Below, piece by piece: positions 42,676 to 52,919 of a stretch of 64,000 bases of DNA. Below the pieces are notes generated by a model that did not search any database, had not been told where the DNA came from, and saw nothing but the letters and a program-made list of their open reading frames with translations. The stretch is from Rhynchopus sp. YZ270_cl-10 (Eukaryota > Euglenozoa > Diplonemea > Diplonemida > Diplonemidae), in NCBI GenBank assembly GCA_964035575.1, contig OZ037930.1, positions 310,001 to 374,000 on the forward strand, read 5' to 3'. Each line of letters begins with the position of its first letter. Position 1 is the stretch's first letter. Made by a program: the position numbers and the translations under genes.

Positions 42676-44247
42676 TTAAGCGGTGTAGTGCTCGTCAAGG
42701 AAGGAGGCGATACGGCCCTGGGCCATCATACCCTCGGGGAAGAGCTGGAGCATGGAGGGGAAGACGTGGAACATGTTGTCGGGGAGCCATTCCTTGACGC
42801 TGACACCTGCGGCACGTGCCTTGGTCACCACACGGGTGGTGTCGTCGACAAGCACCTCACCGGCGCCGGCAATGAAGTACAGAGGGGGCAGCCCTGTGAA
42901 GTCTCCGTTGATCGGCGAGTAGATCGGGAGCGAGCGGTCCTTGTTGTCGACCATCTCGGAGTTGACGTTCATGTTGCCGACGGCGCCGTTGCTGGAGTAG
43001 TGCAGGGAGGTCTCGCTCACCACGAACTCGGTGGCGCTGTTTCCTGTCACGCTCGGCCCGGTCAGCGCAAGGTCCGTCCAGGGCGACAGCAGCACCGACG
43101 AGGACGGCAGCGGGACACCCATGTCACGCAGCTTCTGGAGCGTCAGGAGGACAAGACCACCCCCGGCAGAGCCTCCGATCATGGAGATCATGCCCGGCGC
43201 GATGCCCTCTGCGAGCAGTGCCTGGTACACGGTGACAACCTCGTTGGTCTGGTAGGGGAGGGGGTACTCGGGGGCAAGCTTGTAGTCGATCGCGATGACG
43301 GTTGCCCCGGTGGCGATGGAGAGCTGCTGCTGCTGCAGGGTGAGGTAGTCCGGGTGTCCGCCGACGTAGCCGCCTGCGTGCATCTCAAGGAGGTAGCGTC
43401 CCGAGGCGGCAGTCTTCCTGCGTGCTCCGAAGACAAGCGTGCGCACGTCGCCGAAGAAACGCTCCTCGTAGTACTTCTCTGCGATCTGTGTGCCAAACAC
43501 GTTGTAGCCCTCCATGCTCGCACGGATCATCAGAATAGAGCTCGGTGCGTCCGGGGCGTATCCAGACTTCAGCAGCGACGCGAACGCCATGTACTCCTCG
43601 CTCGGGCACGGCGCGAAGTAGTGCCCCTCAGCGTCGCACTCCGGGCACCCAACGTCAAGGGTCGCACAGCACCATGTACGCTGCGCTGCAGTCCACTCCC
43701 CCTGCTCGCCGGAGCAGTCGTACTCACAGACCGCTGCGTTGGCAGCAGACACCTTGCAGGTGGAAGGGGCGGTGCATTCGTGGGTCGCGCAAGGAGACTC
43801 CTCGGTGGCAGTGCAGACGTTGGCGGTGCAGGTGGTCCCGGTGGGGCACTGTGTCGGGCGTGTGGTGCAGTCGCCGCCCTCCGCAAGGCAGGGCAGTGCG
43901 GGGCAAGCAACCTCGGTGCAGACGAGGTTGCCGTCCTCGCAGTAGCATGTGTTGCAGTGGTTGGCACCCTCCCCGGCACCCTCCCAGCCGTGCTGCACAA
44001 TCTTGCCGCAGGATGTCTTGCACTGTGCCATGCAGTAGGCAGTGCGGTCTTCGATGTGGCACGTCGTCGTGTCCGGGCACTGTGCGGAAAAGCAGCCTGC
44101 ACCCCTCGCGCACCCAGAGCAAGACTGGCCCTCAGCAAGGTAGTCCCAGCGGCGGTTGTGGCCGTGTCCATGTCCCCACCATCCGTGCCCGTAGCTGCCT
44201 GCCTCGGCAGACCCGGCCAGAACCGCAAGTGCAAGAACAATCTTCAT
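42676..44247 (-). CDS. Secreted HSL-type alpha/beta hydrolase with Cys-rich N-terminal region
   Basis: The product is 523 aa, single-exon. Signal peptide at residues 1-17 (MKIVLALAVLAGSAEA), then a His/Gly/Trp-rich spacer and a Cys-rich region up to about 210 with a pacifastin/VWC-like unit (HCNTCYCEDGNLVCTEVAC) and a WCC..GCPEC unit often seen in secreted proteins of marine protists. The catalytic domain spans about 280-520: oxyanion HAGGYVGG near 288-296 (family HGGG), nucleophile GGSAGGG near 352-358 (family GDSAGG), acid region GAGEVLVDD near 456-465, and histidine in DNMFHVFP near 493. It should hydrolyse small esters or amides outside the cell. Variation at HGGG and at the usual D..L.D position may alter rate or substrate. 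The start is followed by a clean signal peptide and preceded by a pyrimidine-rich stretch plus CACAG. Confidence 0.88.
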   Translation of the reverse strand: MKIVLALAVLAGSAEAGSYGHGWWGHGHGHNRRWDYLAEGQSCSGCARGAGCFSAQCPDTTTCHIEDRTAYCMAQCKTSCGKIVQHGWEGAGEGANHCNTCYCEDGNLVCTEVACPALPCLAEGGDCTTRPTQCPTGTTCTANVCTATEESPCATHECTAPSTCKVSAANAAVCEYDCSGEQGEWTAAQRTWCCATLDVGCPECDAEGHYFAPCPSEEYMAFASLLKSGYAPDAPSSILMIRASMEGYNVFGTQIAEKYYEERFFGDVRTLVFGARRKTAASGRYLLEMHAGGYVGGHPDYLTLQQQQLSIATGATVIAIDYKLAPEYPLPYQTNEVVTVYQALLAEGIAPGMISMIGGSAGGGLVLLTLQKLRDMGVPLPSSSVLLSPWTDLALTGPSVTGNSATEFVVSETSLHYSSNGAVGNMNVNSEMVDNKDRSLPIYSPINGDFTGLPPLYFIAGAGEVLVDDTTRVVTKARAAGVSVKEWLPDNMFHVFPSMLQLFPEGMMAQGRIASFLDEHYTA

Positions 44248-45047
44248 TTTGTTTGTTAGCGAGTTTTTTCAAAATTTATTCTGTGATTTTTTTTTTTTTG
44301 GGAGAGAGAAGAGAAAATGGGAGCATGCGAACACCCTATTCGCACACTATGGGGTGTTTTATGGTAAAAAAAAGATTGAGCTTTTTTTCCTTCAGGGATG
44401 TTGGGGTTGTTATTTTGTGGCTTTTTTTTGGGTGGCTGGGGGGTTGTTAATTGCAAGCAACCCCGCAACAAAGGGAGGTTTTGTGTGGAGGGAAAGCGTA
44501 CCTCGGGTACGTACTCAAAAAAGGCCGTAAGAAAAAAAAATGCTTTTTTTTTTTTTACAAAACGGCACCCCTTGAGAGTGTGGCAAGAGATGTGCCTTCG
44601 TTGGGACAAACTCCCCGTCAAGCACGTCACTTTGAAATTTGACAAAAGACTCTCCCCTCTTCGACCTCAAGCAACAAGACCAGTACTTACAGACGCAATA
44701 AAAGGGGGTAAAGCTTGACAGGGTGCAAACAACACCCTGATGACACACCCCCCAAAAAAATATAAAAATACTTGAAAGATGAACTGTATCATCTAATAGA
44801 AAGGCACAAAAAAAACACACATCCACAGAACAAAAGCCTTTTTCACTGTGCACAGTAAAAACGTACCTCCCCCCACTAGTTTGATGTGGAGAAAAAAGGT
44901 TGACATGAAATACAACAGCCCGCTCGTGAACAATGTACCTTTGGTACAATGATTGGTGCAAGGGGTGGACCCCCTACGTCCATTTTCGTGGTTTACATCT
45001 GGAAAAAAAAGGGGCGTGTCAGGGGCAAATCCTAATAAAAAAACTGT

Positions 45048-45090
45048 ATAGTTGTTGATGCAGGCACCTCCGACTGCACCCACGACTAAA
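45048..45090. repeat. Dispersed repeat R3, copy
   Basis: AGTTGTTGATGCAGGCACCT followed by CCGACTGCACCCACGAC, matching 3108-3145 and 62008-62045 closely. Confidence 0.6.
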
Positions 45091-45188
45091 AGAAAAAATG
45101 AAATAAAATAGAGACACAAAACGAAACCAAAACGAATCATAACTTCGAACCTTCCCCTTCTAGGCATACCCCAGAAAGGCAAATCCGT

Positions 45189-45224
45189 ATTCGCCCTATA
45201 TTCGGATCCGAATATAGGGCGAAT
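45189..45224. repeat. Perfect 36-nt palindrome
   Basis: Left half ATTCGCCCTATATTCGGA is mirrored exactly around the GGATCC centre. There is no loop, so it would form a cruciform. Confidence 0.9.
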
Positions 45225-45397
45225 TATGAATTCGCTTTCAGGGTTTTTCTAGGGGATTCCACTGAAGGGGTTTGTGGACAGATCCTTAAGGATTTCCTTC
45301 TACGTGGAACCCCCTACTCCCCCCCTCCCACAGTCGCTATAGCATCTGACCAAGGCAAGACTTGAAAAGGAATCACACATATTTCACGAATTTCTTT

Positions 45398-45452
45398 TTT
45401 TTGAAAACTTGGTTGTTTTAGTGTAGACACCCGAAGATGAACTCCACTATAT
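45398..45452 (-). repeat. Dispersed repeat R1, copy d
   Basis: Minus strand: GTGGAGTTCATCTTCGGGTG, TCTACACTAAAACAACCAAG, TTTTCAAAAAAAAG. Confidence 0.6.
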
Positions 45453-46019
45453 TTTTTTTTTTGGAGACAAAAAAATGAAACTTACAAAGATGAATGTGTT
45501 TTCTGCACATACATTAAAAAACTGTTGCAAAATATGTGTAGTTAGATACATATCCTTGTTTTCCTTAATCACCGACCAAAAAAAAAATCACCCATAGATC
45601 ACCTATACACCGAAATCACTCTCCAACCTCTCAAGGTTTCTTTCTTCTTCTTCCTTTTTTTTTTTTTTTTTTTTTGTACCGACAAACACAAAAAAAAAAA
45701 AAATTACAACAACCAACAAAATTGGGAACTATTTCCGCTGAAGGAATTACCCAAAACTGATTTACCCCCCTCTTTTCTACCGAAACAGAACCCAAAAAAA
45801 AAAACGACTTCAGGATATGACAGTTAAATGAAATAAAGAAAACACTTTTTCGTTTATCGCACCGCAAAAGGTTTGTGTTTTTCACTGATGAATGTGAGTA
45901 ATGTTAGTGGAAAAACAATACGCTAAAGCGGGCACGCACCATCCGTCGTTTTCCATTTCTATTCGTCAATGCTTGATAACACAAAAAAAAAAAAAATCCT
46001 TCAACTTTACTACAAATTG

Positions 46020-46050
46020 CCCTAAGCCTCTCATGCTTAGCCACCTTAAA
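46020..46050. repeat. Intergenic hairpin box R2
   Basis: CCCTAAGCCTCTCATGCTTA followed by GCCACCTTA, about 90 nt downstream of the MOB1 stop codon. Confidence 0.45.
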
Positions 46051-46138
46051 AGAAACCCTACACGACGAATGGGTTTTGTCCTATCTATAAGAACCCCCCC
46101 TTTCCTCCTCCTCTCTCCCCTCTCCCCCACCCACTTCA

Positions 46139-47008
46139 TCATTTTCGTGTCCCTTCGAAGTAATAGGCGTATTTCTCACCCATAAGATTGATGATCAGAT
46201 CGAAGACAGGAATCATCTCGCTTGCTTCTACTACACGGAACTCCATGGCAAAAAGGCAGAAGTGTTTGAAGGCGGTGTTAAGGTGTGCTTCTTCACCGAG
46301 CGCTTTGACCTGCGCAAAGTGCGAGAAGTAGACGTGCGCGTAGACTCGGAAGAGCCGCTTCATGATGTTGCAGACGATCTTGAAGAAGTCCTTCGGGTGT
46401 GGGTTGCTCTCCTCGGTGGGGAAGACGCGTTCGTCGTTGACTTGGCCTTCGATCCAAGACATCAGGAGCTCGACGTAGAGGGGTGCACTCACCTTTGTGG
46501 CCTTTTTGTATTTGTCACCATCTCGCCAGTGGTATTCATAGCGCTTTCCAGAGGACATCACCGAGCAGCGTGAGGGTGTGCAGTACTGTGGAAAGGGGGG
46601 ATTAAAATGGTGTGGCCGACGACCCCAAAATAGCAGAAAATAGCAGAACGTAAGCACAAAAAAAATAGCACCCCCTTTCAGCCACACCAACTGAGGGGTT
46701 GCCTATTTTAGTTTGAAAAAAAAAAAAAATACCTCAGTTATGGACCCGTAGAGTACGTTGGTGATATTGTAGAGGTCGACTGTGTGCACGGAGAGCCAGT
46801 GGCTGAGCTCGACGTCTGGGGGGAGTTTGACTGCTTTGATAAGGTCGCCCGAGCGGACGAGAGACTTTGCAAACTGCAGAAGGTTGTACCGCGCTGTGCC
46901 CTTCCGGAAGTCCTTCTGCGGGCGGAAGGTCTTGAACTGCTGCCTCTCCTTGTCCTTGTCCCGGTCCTCATCTTCTCTAGGGGGCGGCTCCTTGCCCTCC
47001 GCACTCAT
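46139..47008 (-). CDS. MOB1: MOB1-like kinase activator
   Basis: Two exons (47008-46733, 46585-46139) joined over a 147-nt intron (GTATTT..CCACAG), 240 aa against about 216 in animals. MOB1 binds and activates NDR/LATS kinases in the Hippo or mitotic-exit pathway. The N-terminus has a charged extra stretch (REDEDRDKDKERQQ), then the family's KTFRP and NLLQFAKSLVRSGDL. Zinc ligands are visible: Cys-x4-Cys at YCTPSRC just after the intron and His-x4-His in YAHVYFSHF. EAHLNTAFKHFCLFAMEF is the well-kept family signature. The start is MSAEGKEPPP, after a CT-repeat tract and AG, suggesting a 5' acceptor. Only the intron position is unusual: it splits TITE-FC, here SITE|YC. Confidence 0.95.
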
Positions 47009-48442
47009 TTTCGCTTTGCGAGAGAAGAGCTAGCGAGAGAGAGAGAGAGAGAGCTGAAGACCGAGGATGTACCAGAAAAAAAGTAGAGAAAGAAAAGGAG
47101 AGAAAACTGCAGGTACTACAAAAAGGGGGATAAGGAGTTGTCCTTAATGAGGGCGTGAAAACTGATATGAGGTGTTTTTTTTGTTGTGCTCTTTGTTGTG
47201 TACTGTGGTTGTTTTTGGTGTGTTTTGTTGGGTGGAGGGGGTGTGTGTGTATTTGATAAATATTCTGCACTCCCAACCTGACCTCCTTCCGATTGACCGC
47301 TTCCAGCCAACACACACAAATAATTCAGAGTGGGTAAGGTCAGAACGAAGTATAGCCCACTGATGTTTTGTGTGTGTTTGATAACTAATAGGGGGCAATT
47401 CTTGCGCAGAATATGGCCTCAAAATGGGTGTGTATGGAGAGATGTTTTGGAGACATTAGAGGGGAAAAATTGGGGGAATATTTCGTGTTTTATTTGACAG
47501 CTACAAAGAAAGCGATACGAAGAGAAAGCTAAATAAAGAAAAAAGGGTGGTGGTGGGAACGGGTGGGGTCCAGAGAAAGGTGCGACCCTGCCCATTCCCT
47601 CCTCCAAGCAGCTGTGACTATAACTATGGGAGAATTACGACGAAAGTTTAAAAAAAAAATATATGGGAGAGTCTGGGGGTTTCCTTACCCCCTTTCGGGG
47701 TTGCAAAGGAAGAAGCAGACCTATCATCTAGGATTAGCTTGCCCAAACTCACGCAATATTACATTCGTCTCGAAGCGCTTCAAAAAGAAAGAAAAAGAAG
47801 CACAAAACAATGTTTTCGACAAGCTGAACTGTACGTCAGCCTACCTAAAAAAAAGGAGGAAAAAAAAAAAGACAAAAAGTGAAAAGAAAGTTTTAATGTT
47901 GACAGCGGCACTACGGACGCTGGCAACACCCATCTCTTCACGTTAATCGTTACCTCAATTGCTTTATTGATACTGTTCACGGTATAGTAACTTACATGGA
48001 GGCCACAAAGCTACAAGCAAAAAAAAAACAACATGCAATGAAGGTAACACGAACAAAACTAAAATACAAAAGAAAAAAAACACGGGGTAGTTGGGTGCCT
48101 AAAAGATGGCACCACCCTGGCGCATGAAGTGGATAGCATACAATCACGCTGCCCCGAAGATCAATATTACTTTTTTTTCCGGGAAAACTAAATAAAGGAT
48201 AAGTTGAGATTATATGCAGGTAAATATAGTGGGGGGTTTGATGTCTGTGTGACATCGCTGTCTGCAGGCACGGCATTGGCCTGCAGACAGTACAGAATAC
48301 GCATCTAGTGAAGGGGTGAGGCAAGCTGGGTAGGGGCGCAGTGCACCGGTGGGATGATGAAGAATGCTGTTGGCTGTGTGCGCCAGCGTAGCTAGAGTAC
48401 TTCGCACAACAACGCAACGTGGCAAGCGGGTGTGCTTGCCTT
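47009..48442. other. Intergenic spacer, no gene seen
   Basis: A GA/CT repeat (47037-47052) lies just upstream of MOB1. A TG-associated repeat (47326-47415) matches one in the LRR gene's intron. Bases 48003-48442 are unique 3' flank of the last WD-repeat copy. No gene-like frame. Confidence 0.6.
48240..48290 (-). terminator. Two adjacent perfect hairpins downstream of WD-repeat copy 1
   Basis: GATGTC-TGTGT-GACATC is followed at once by CTGTCTGCAGGC-ACGGCATTG-GCCTGCAGACAG. They lie about 150 nt past the stop codon. A 3'-end or RNA-stability role is possible; copies 2 and 3 have a different flank and lack them. Confidence 0.35.
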
Positions 48443-50417
48443 CTACAGAGGCGAGGCCCCGACGTTCCACACAAGCAGACGGCCGTCCTGCCCCGCAGTC
48501 GCCAGGTGCTGGGAGTCGACTGGGGAGAAGGCAACACGGAACACAGCCTGCGAGTGTCCGTAGAGCGTAGCAAGGACGACACCCGACACGTCCAGCACCT
48601 GTGTCGTCATCGCCCCCGCAGCAGCCACAGTGTAGCCGTCCGTCGACAGAGCCACGTCGTGCAGCATGCCACGTGGCAGGCGCTTCTGCACTGCTGCCGC
48701 CCCGTTGTTGCTGATGTAGAATGCGCCGTCCTTCATCCCGTAGGCAAGTGTCGACCCAGCAGCAGTGATCACCTGTGCATTTCCCCTCGTGCAAGCCTCG
48801 GGGTGCATGGCGCCCGTCGCAATGGTGAACACACTCAGCATCGGCGTCTGGCTCTCCATCACAGTCACCTGGTTGCTCGCAGAGATGAACGCGTCCACAG
48901 TGTTCACGCCGCTCTGAGAGAGTGACACTGCACCGGTGTCTGCAGAGAACACACGCAGCACGCTCTGTGCACCTCCGCCCACAACAATGTACGCACCGTC
49001 AGGCGACCACCGCACGCGCTGTGCTGCTGCCTCCGTCGCCTGGCTCCGCACCAGCAGCATCCCAGTGCGTGCATTGCAGATCACTGTCTCCGTGCCCACA
49101 ACAGCAATGCGCTTCCCGTCGGGCGAGAACGCCAGGTCGTTTGCAGCAAAGTTCACACACGACAGCGTGCGCAGCTGGTGTCCCGTGGCTGCCTCCATCA
49201 CACGCACAACACCGTCCTCCGCACCCACAGCCATCTCCTTCCCGTCGGGAGAGAACGCAACAGACAGAACTGCCACATCCAGCACCACCTCAAACAGACA
49301 CTCGCGCGACGTCTCTGCAGCACACGCACGTGTCAGTGCCACAGCAGCGTCGTGGTGCACAAGCGATCCTGCAAAGTCGGCCTTGTGGTGCATGTCGCAG
49401 TGGGGTCCGTGGCACGACAGCACACCACCCTCCGTGAACTGCGCGTTGTGGAAAGCCTCGTTTGCGTGGGTGAACTCCGCCAGAAAGGCACCGGTGGCAA
49501 GCGACCCCACAACGGTCTTCAAGTCTGTGCCTCCCACGAAGTGTGCGCCCTGCACATCACGGATCCATCCGAACTCAGGTGCTGTGTACACACGCACCAG
49601 GTTCAGCGAGGTGAAGCTGTTCGTAATCGCAAACGAGGTCACAATGGTGTTGAACGGGGACCCAAACGTGTACCCGACAATGGTGAAGTAGTTCGACACG
49701 TCTTCATCGAAGAACACTGACAGCATCTTGTCTGTGGTTGCGACAAACGTGGACGTCACAGTGTAGGCACCACCGCTCGTGAACTTGTGGTACAGGTGCA
49801 CTGTCGACACAGTGTTGTAGAAGTCCATCGACGTTGTCGTCACCACAAACGACAGCGAGTCTGCACTGAAGCCAGCCCCCCACCCGTCTGTTATGTGGTG
49901 TGTCTCTGCCTTTGCCACCACGTCCACAACCTTCAGAATGTACGTGGTTTGGTCCTGCGCCTTCAGCGAAATGTGCTTCTCGTCTGGCGAAAACTTCATG
50001 TCGCAGAGCTCCTGTATTGGTGTGAGTGTGTGTGGAAAGGTGAAGTGTTAAGTGTGAATGTCGAGCACATACATAGCAGAGTATGGTCATGGCGGGGTAC
50101 TCAAGCCTGAACAACTCTGTGCTGCCGTCAAGCAGACGCACAATGATGGTGTGCATGTCGCCGTTGTTCGTCCGCTCCAGCGTCGCCCGGTACGTCTCGG
50201 ACACCGCCACCGCCATCACGTCACCGGTGCTGACGTGCAGCAGCTCGCAGCTCACTCCATCCACCATCGCCAGGCCGTGTGCTGCACCCGACAGGTACAC
50301 ATCATTCCCACGCACGCCCGTTGAGAACATTGGCTCCATTTGCCCTACGTTGATGTTACAGCTCCCGAACACCGACACCACCAGCATCAGCATCACAAGA
50401 AACGACACGGGCGACAT
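48443..50417 (-). CDS. Secreted WD-repeat protein, tandem copy 1
   Basis: Exons 50417-50073 and 50011-48443 are joined over a 61-nt intron (GTATGT..AATACAG), phase 0, 637 aa. A signal peptide (MSPVSFLVMLMLVVSVFGSC) precedes an all-beta protein. Propeller blades are recognisable by FSPDEKHISLKAQDQ, AFSPDGKEMAVGAEDG, AFSPDGKRIAVVG, RWSPDGAYIVVGGG, ALSTDGYTVAAAG and, last, FSPVDSQHLATAGQDGRLL-VWNV. A His/Cys loop (CHGPHCDMHH) sits between early blades. WD propellers are binding platforms, usually intracellular; a signal peptide without membrane anchor points to the secretory pathway, lysosome or outside. The start is followed by a strong signal peptide and lies 15 nt after a T10-AG acceptor. This is the most downstream copy in the direction of transcription, with unique 3' flank. 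Confidence 0.85.
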
Positions 50418-52919
50418 TGTTGTTGCGCAAACTAAAAAAAAAAGTATAAGAGTTTTTGGGTGTAGTATTCCTGCATCATGATAGGTACTTTTGTTGTGTT
50501 CTCTTCACCCCTTCACTGATACCTCCTCCCTCTTTCCCATTCACCCCCCAAGCTCCCCTGCAAACCCAGAGCACACCCCACAGCAATGCTCGCGCCCGGT
50601 GTGCAGATCTGGAAGGACCCAAAGCACGACACCCGCATCCCTTCCAAACCCCACTTCTTTTGATGCACTACGCCAGTCCGCACACTGTAGCCGCGATGAC
50701 AGCTGGCTGAAAGCACAAGGACCCTGCGGCCAGAAGATGTAAAGAAAAAGGGGTGGGTCGGGGGGTTGGGTTCCCTTTGAGGGAACCGAGGTTTACTGTT
50801 TATTCCCGAAAAAAGGAGGGAAATATTTGTGGAGGGAGAGGGGAGAGGGGAGGGGGACACAGAATGGGGAAAGAAAAGCGTCAAGAGAAATCTCTACTTT
50901 ATGACAAGAGGCCACCACCCCCCCAGCCAAGGGTTCTTCCCTCAAGTTTTGCCTTAGTAGGGGGGAGAGCCGTTGTTAGAAGTAGAGATAAGATAATGTA
51001 TTTTCATCATACGCAATCAATAAATTGATACTGTATGGTGAATATAATGAAAAAAAAAATGTGGAATTTAAAGCGCGCTGTTTTTGTGCTGTCAGAGTAT
51101 GTCCAACAGAGGAATCAATAACTAGCCACTTTAGGAAAAAAAGGACGCTTTCAAAATCGAAAGACAGTTATAGAAAGAAAGCAAAGGAAATCAATTAGAA
51201 ATTTTTGGGTATATTGAAGCAAGGCCAGACACACAGAAATATTCAGAAAAAGAAAATGCAATAAAAACAAAAAAAATTGGGGGATGGGGATGTGTCAGAA
51301 AAATACACTACAGACTGAAATATATATTTTTTTTGAAAAGAATAAAATAGAGCACCCCATCCCAAATGGGGGGATGCATCCATCTTATTCTAGGGTGCCT
51401 AACACCACAAGCTACAAAAAAAAACACACATTGGATCTCCGGGGGGAAAGGAAAAAAAAAATACAAAATGTGCATAGTAAGATTGAAGTCAGGCTAAGCC
51501 TCTCCTGCTCAACTACATTCAATAAATATACGAACTCAAGACCATCCTACTCTTGTAGAATGATCGTGTAATTAAAATAAAAAAGAAAAGTTATCTAAGA
51601 TGACTCTAATGCCTCTCGTTGCTTAGTCACCTAAAGAGAAGATACTAAAATGCTTTTTTTTAATTGGGTGGGGAGTCAGGGAGGAAAAAAAATACTAAAA
51701 CGAGCAATAGTAAAAATTGAAAAAAAGGATAGTTGAAATTCTGTTCGAAATAAGTAGTTACACTAATTCAAAAATAGAATATCAACAAAAAAGCAGAACT
51801 AACGATTGAGAGTACAAAACGCCGTCAATCAAATGGGAAAAAATCAGGTACATTTTTGTTTTGTTTTTTTTTTGCTGTGAAAACACCGGAAGGATATGGC
51901 TCATACACAATACAATAGCAAGTCTGAATGTCGAATTAACATAAAAGCAAACTCTAGCATGTGTATTTGCCAAAAAAAAAGAGCTTCTCGTTAAAACATA
52001 GAAAAATACCTGGAAAAGAAAGCTGCAACCAGACACCTGATGCACTACTTCAGTACACACAGTTGGGTTAGCGTTTGAACAGGAGGCAAACTTTCAACTT
52101 AAAAAAAGAAATTGTTTGTGTATAAAAAACAGAGGGAGTGTCTGGCAGAATTTGGTCCCTCTGGATGGATGGTAAAAAACTAACAACAACAGATATTTGT
52201 TTTGACCCTGTCAGGCGGGGTCATTTTTCGGATGGTTGTCTCCGTTGCTGTTGGTCTTAGCAGTACTTCGTGGAGCAACGTCAAAAAATAAAAACCAGAA
52301 AACACACGCAGGTGGGTTTGTGGGTTCTTCATGTTCTTTCTTTGTACTTTGGTTTTCTCTCTAATATTTCGCGTAGAAATAAATGTAACAAACAGAGCTC
52401 CGAGCTTTGCACTCGCCAGTCCGTTGACTGAAAATACATGGCACACTTACCAAAGTTAGGGGTGAGTGTGGGCATGTGGTCTCTCCAGAAATGCTGTCTT
52501 CACACAGCAAATATAGTGAGCAAATTTAGCACAGACAAAAAATTGAAACCGCACCCTACTTTTCCTTTTTATGTTTTTCCCCCACCCCCGCAAAACAATA
52601 AAGCAATAAAGACAAAAGGGAGAGGTTGTGGTGAAACGCACACACCTCGACCTGTCGGTGAAATGTGTCTCTACTCCAACCCGCCCCGGAATAGAAAAAT
52701 GGAAAAAAGGATGGGAGTAGGGTACGGTGTTCAATTTCCTTTTAGCATTGCATGTAATCATATAAAATTAAAGGGAAGGGGCAGGGCCGGGCGGGGCGGA
52801 GGGTGTGAGGTCTAGTTTGAGCATCTCGCAACGACCCTCGGCATGGCTGTCCTTGGATAGAGAGACAGCGCTGCTGAGTGTTGTATTCTAGTCTCATTCA
52901 TGCTGTCGCTGCAACATCC
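50418..52919. other. Array spacer 1, no gene seen
   Basis: It begins with a 15-nt leader and AG after ten T, acceptor-like, at 50433-50444. It contains R2-type boxes (51490-51515 and 51604-51640) and A/T-rich sequence. The plus-strand 26-codon frame at 50586-50663 is shared with spacer 2 only because the units are nearly identical. Compared with spacer 2 it has an extra stretch of about 240 nt (52535-52775) and one of about 50 nt near 51000. Confidence 0.6.
51604..51640. repeat. Intergenic hairpin box R2
   Basis: ACTCTAATGCCTCTCGTTGC followed by TTAGTCACC, repeated in the next array unit at 56033. Confidence 0.45.

Larger units (their letters stand above)
44248..46138. other. Intergenic spacer, no gene seen
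   Basis: A/T-rich. It contains repeat R3 (45048), R1 (45398), an R2-like box (46020), a CGCTCGTGAACAATGTACC box near 44923 and a perfect 36-nt palindrome (45189-45224). Confidence 0.6.

Noticed and set aside
42688-44259. 523-codon plus-strand frame opposite the hydrolase
   Set aside because: It mirrors a GC-rich coding strand with third-position bias; the minus strand has a signal peptide and catalytic motifs.
46703-47008. MOB1 N-terminal part as an independent 101-aa gene
   Set aside because: The frame runs into an intron of T-run; splicing restores the conserved domain.
50586-50663. Plus-strand peptide MLAPGVQIWKDPKHDTRIP and onward
   Set aside because: It looks protein-like and is in both spacers, but it is only 26 codons, on the wrong strand for the cluster, and the spacers are near-identical copies.
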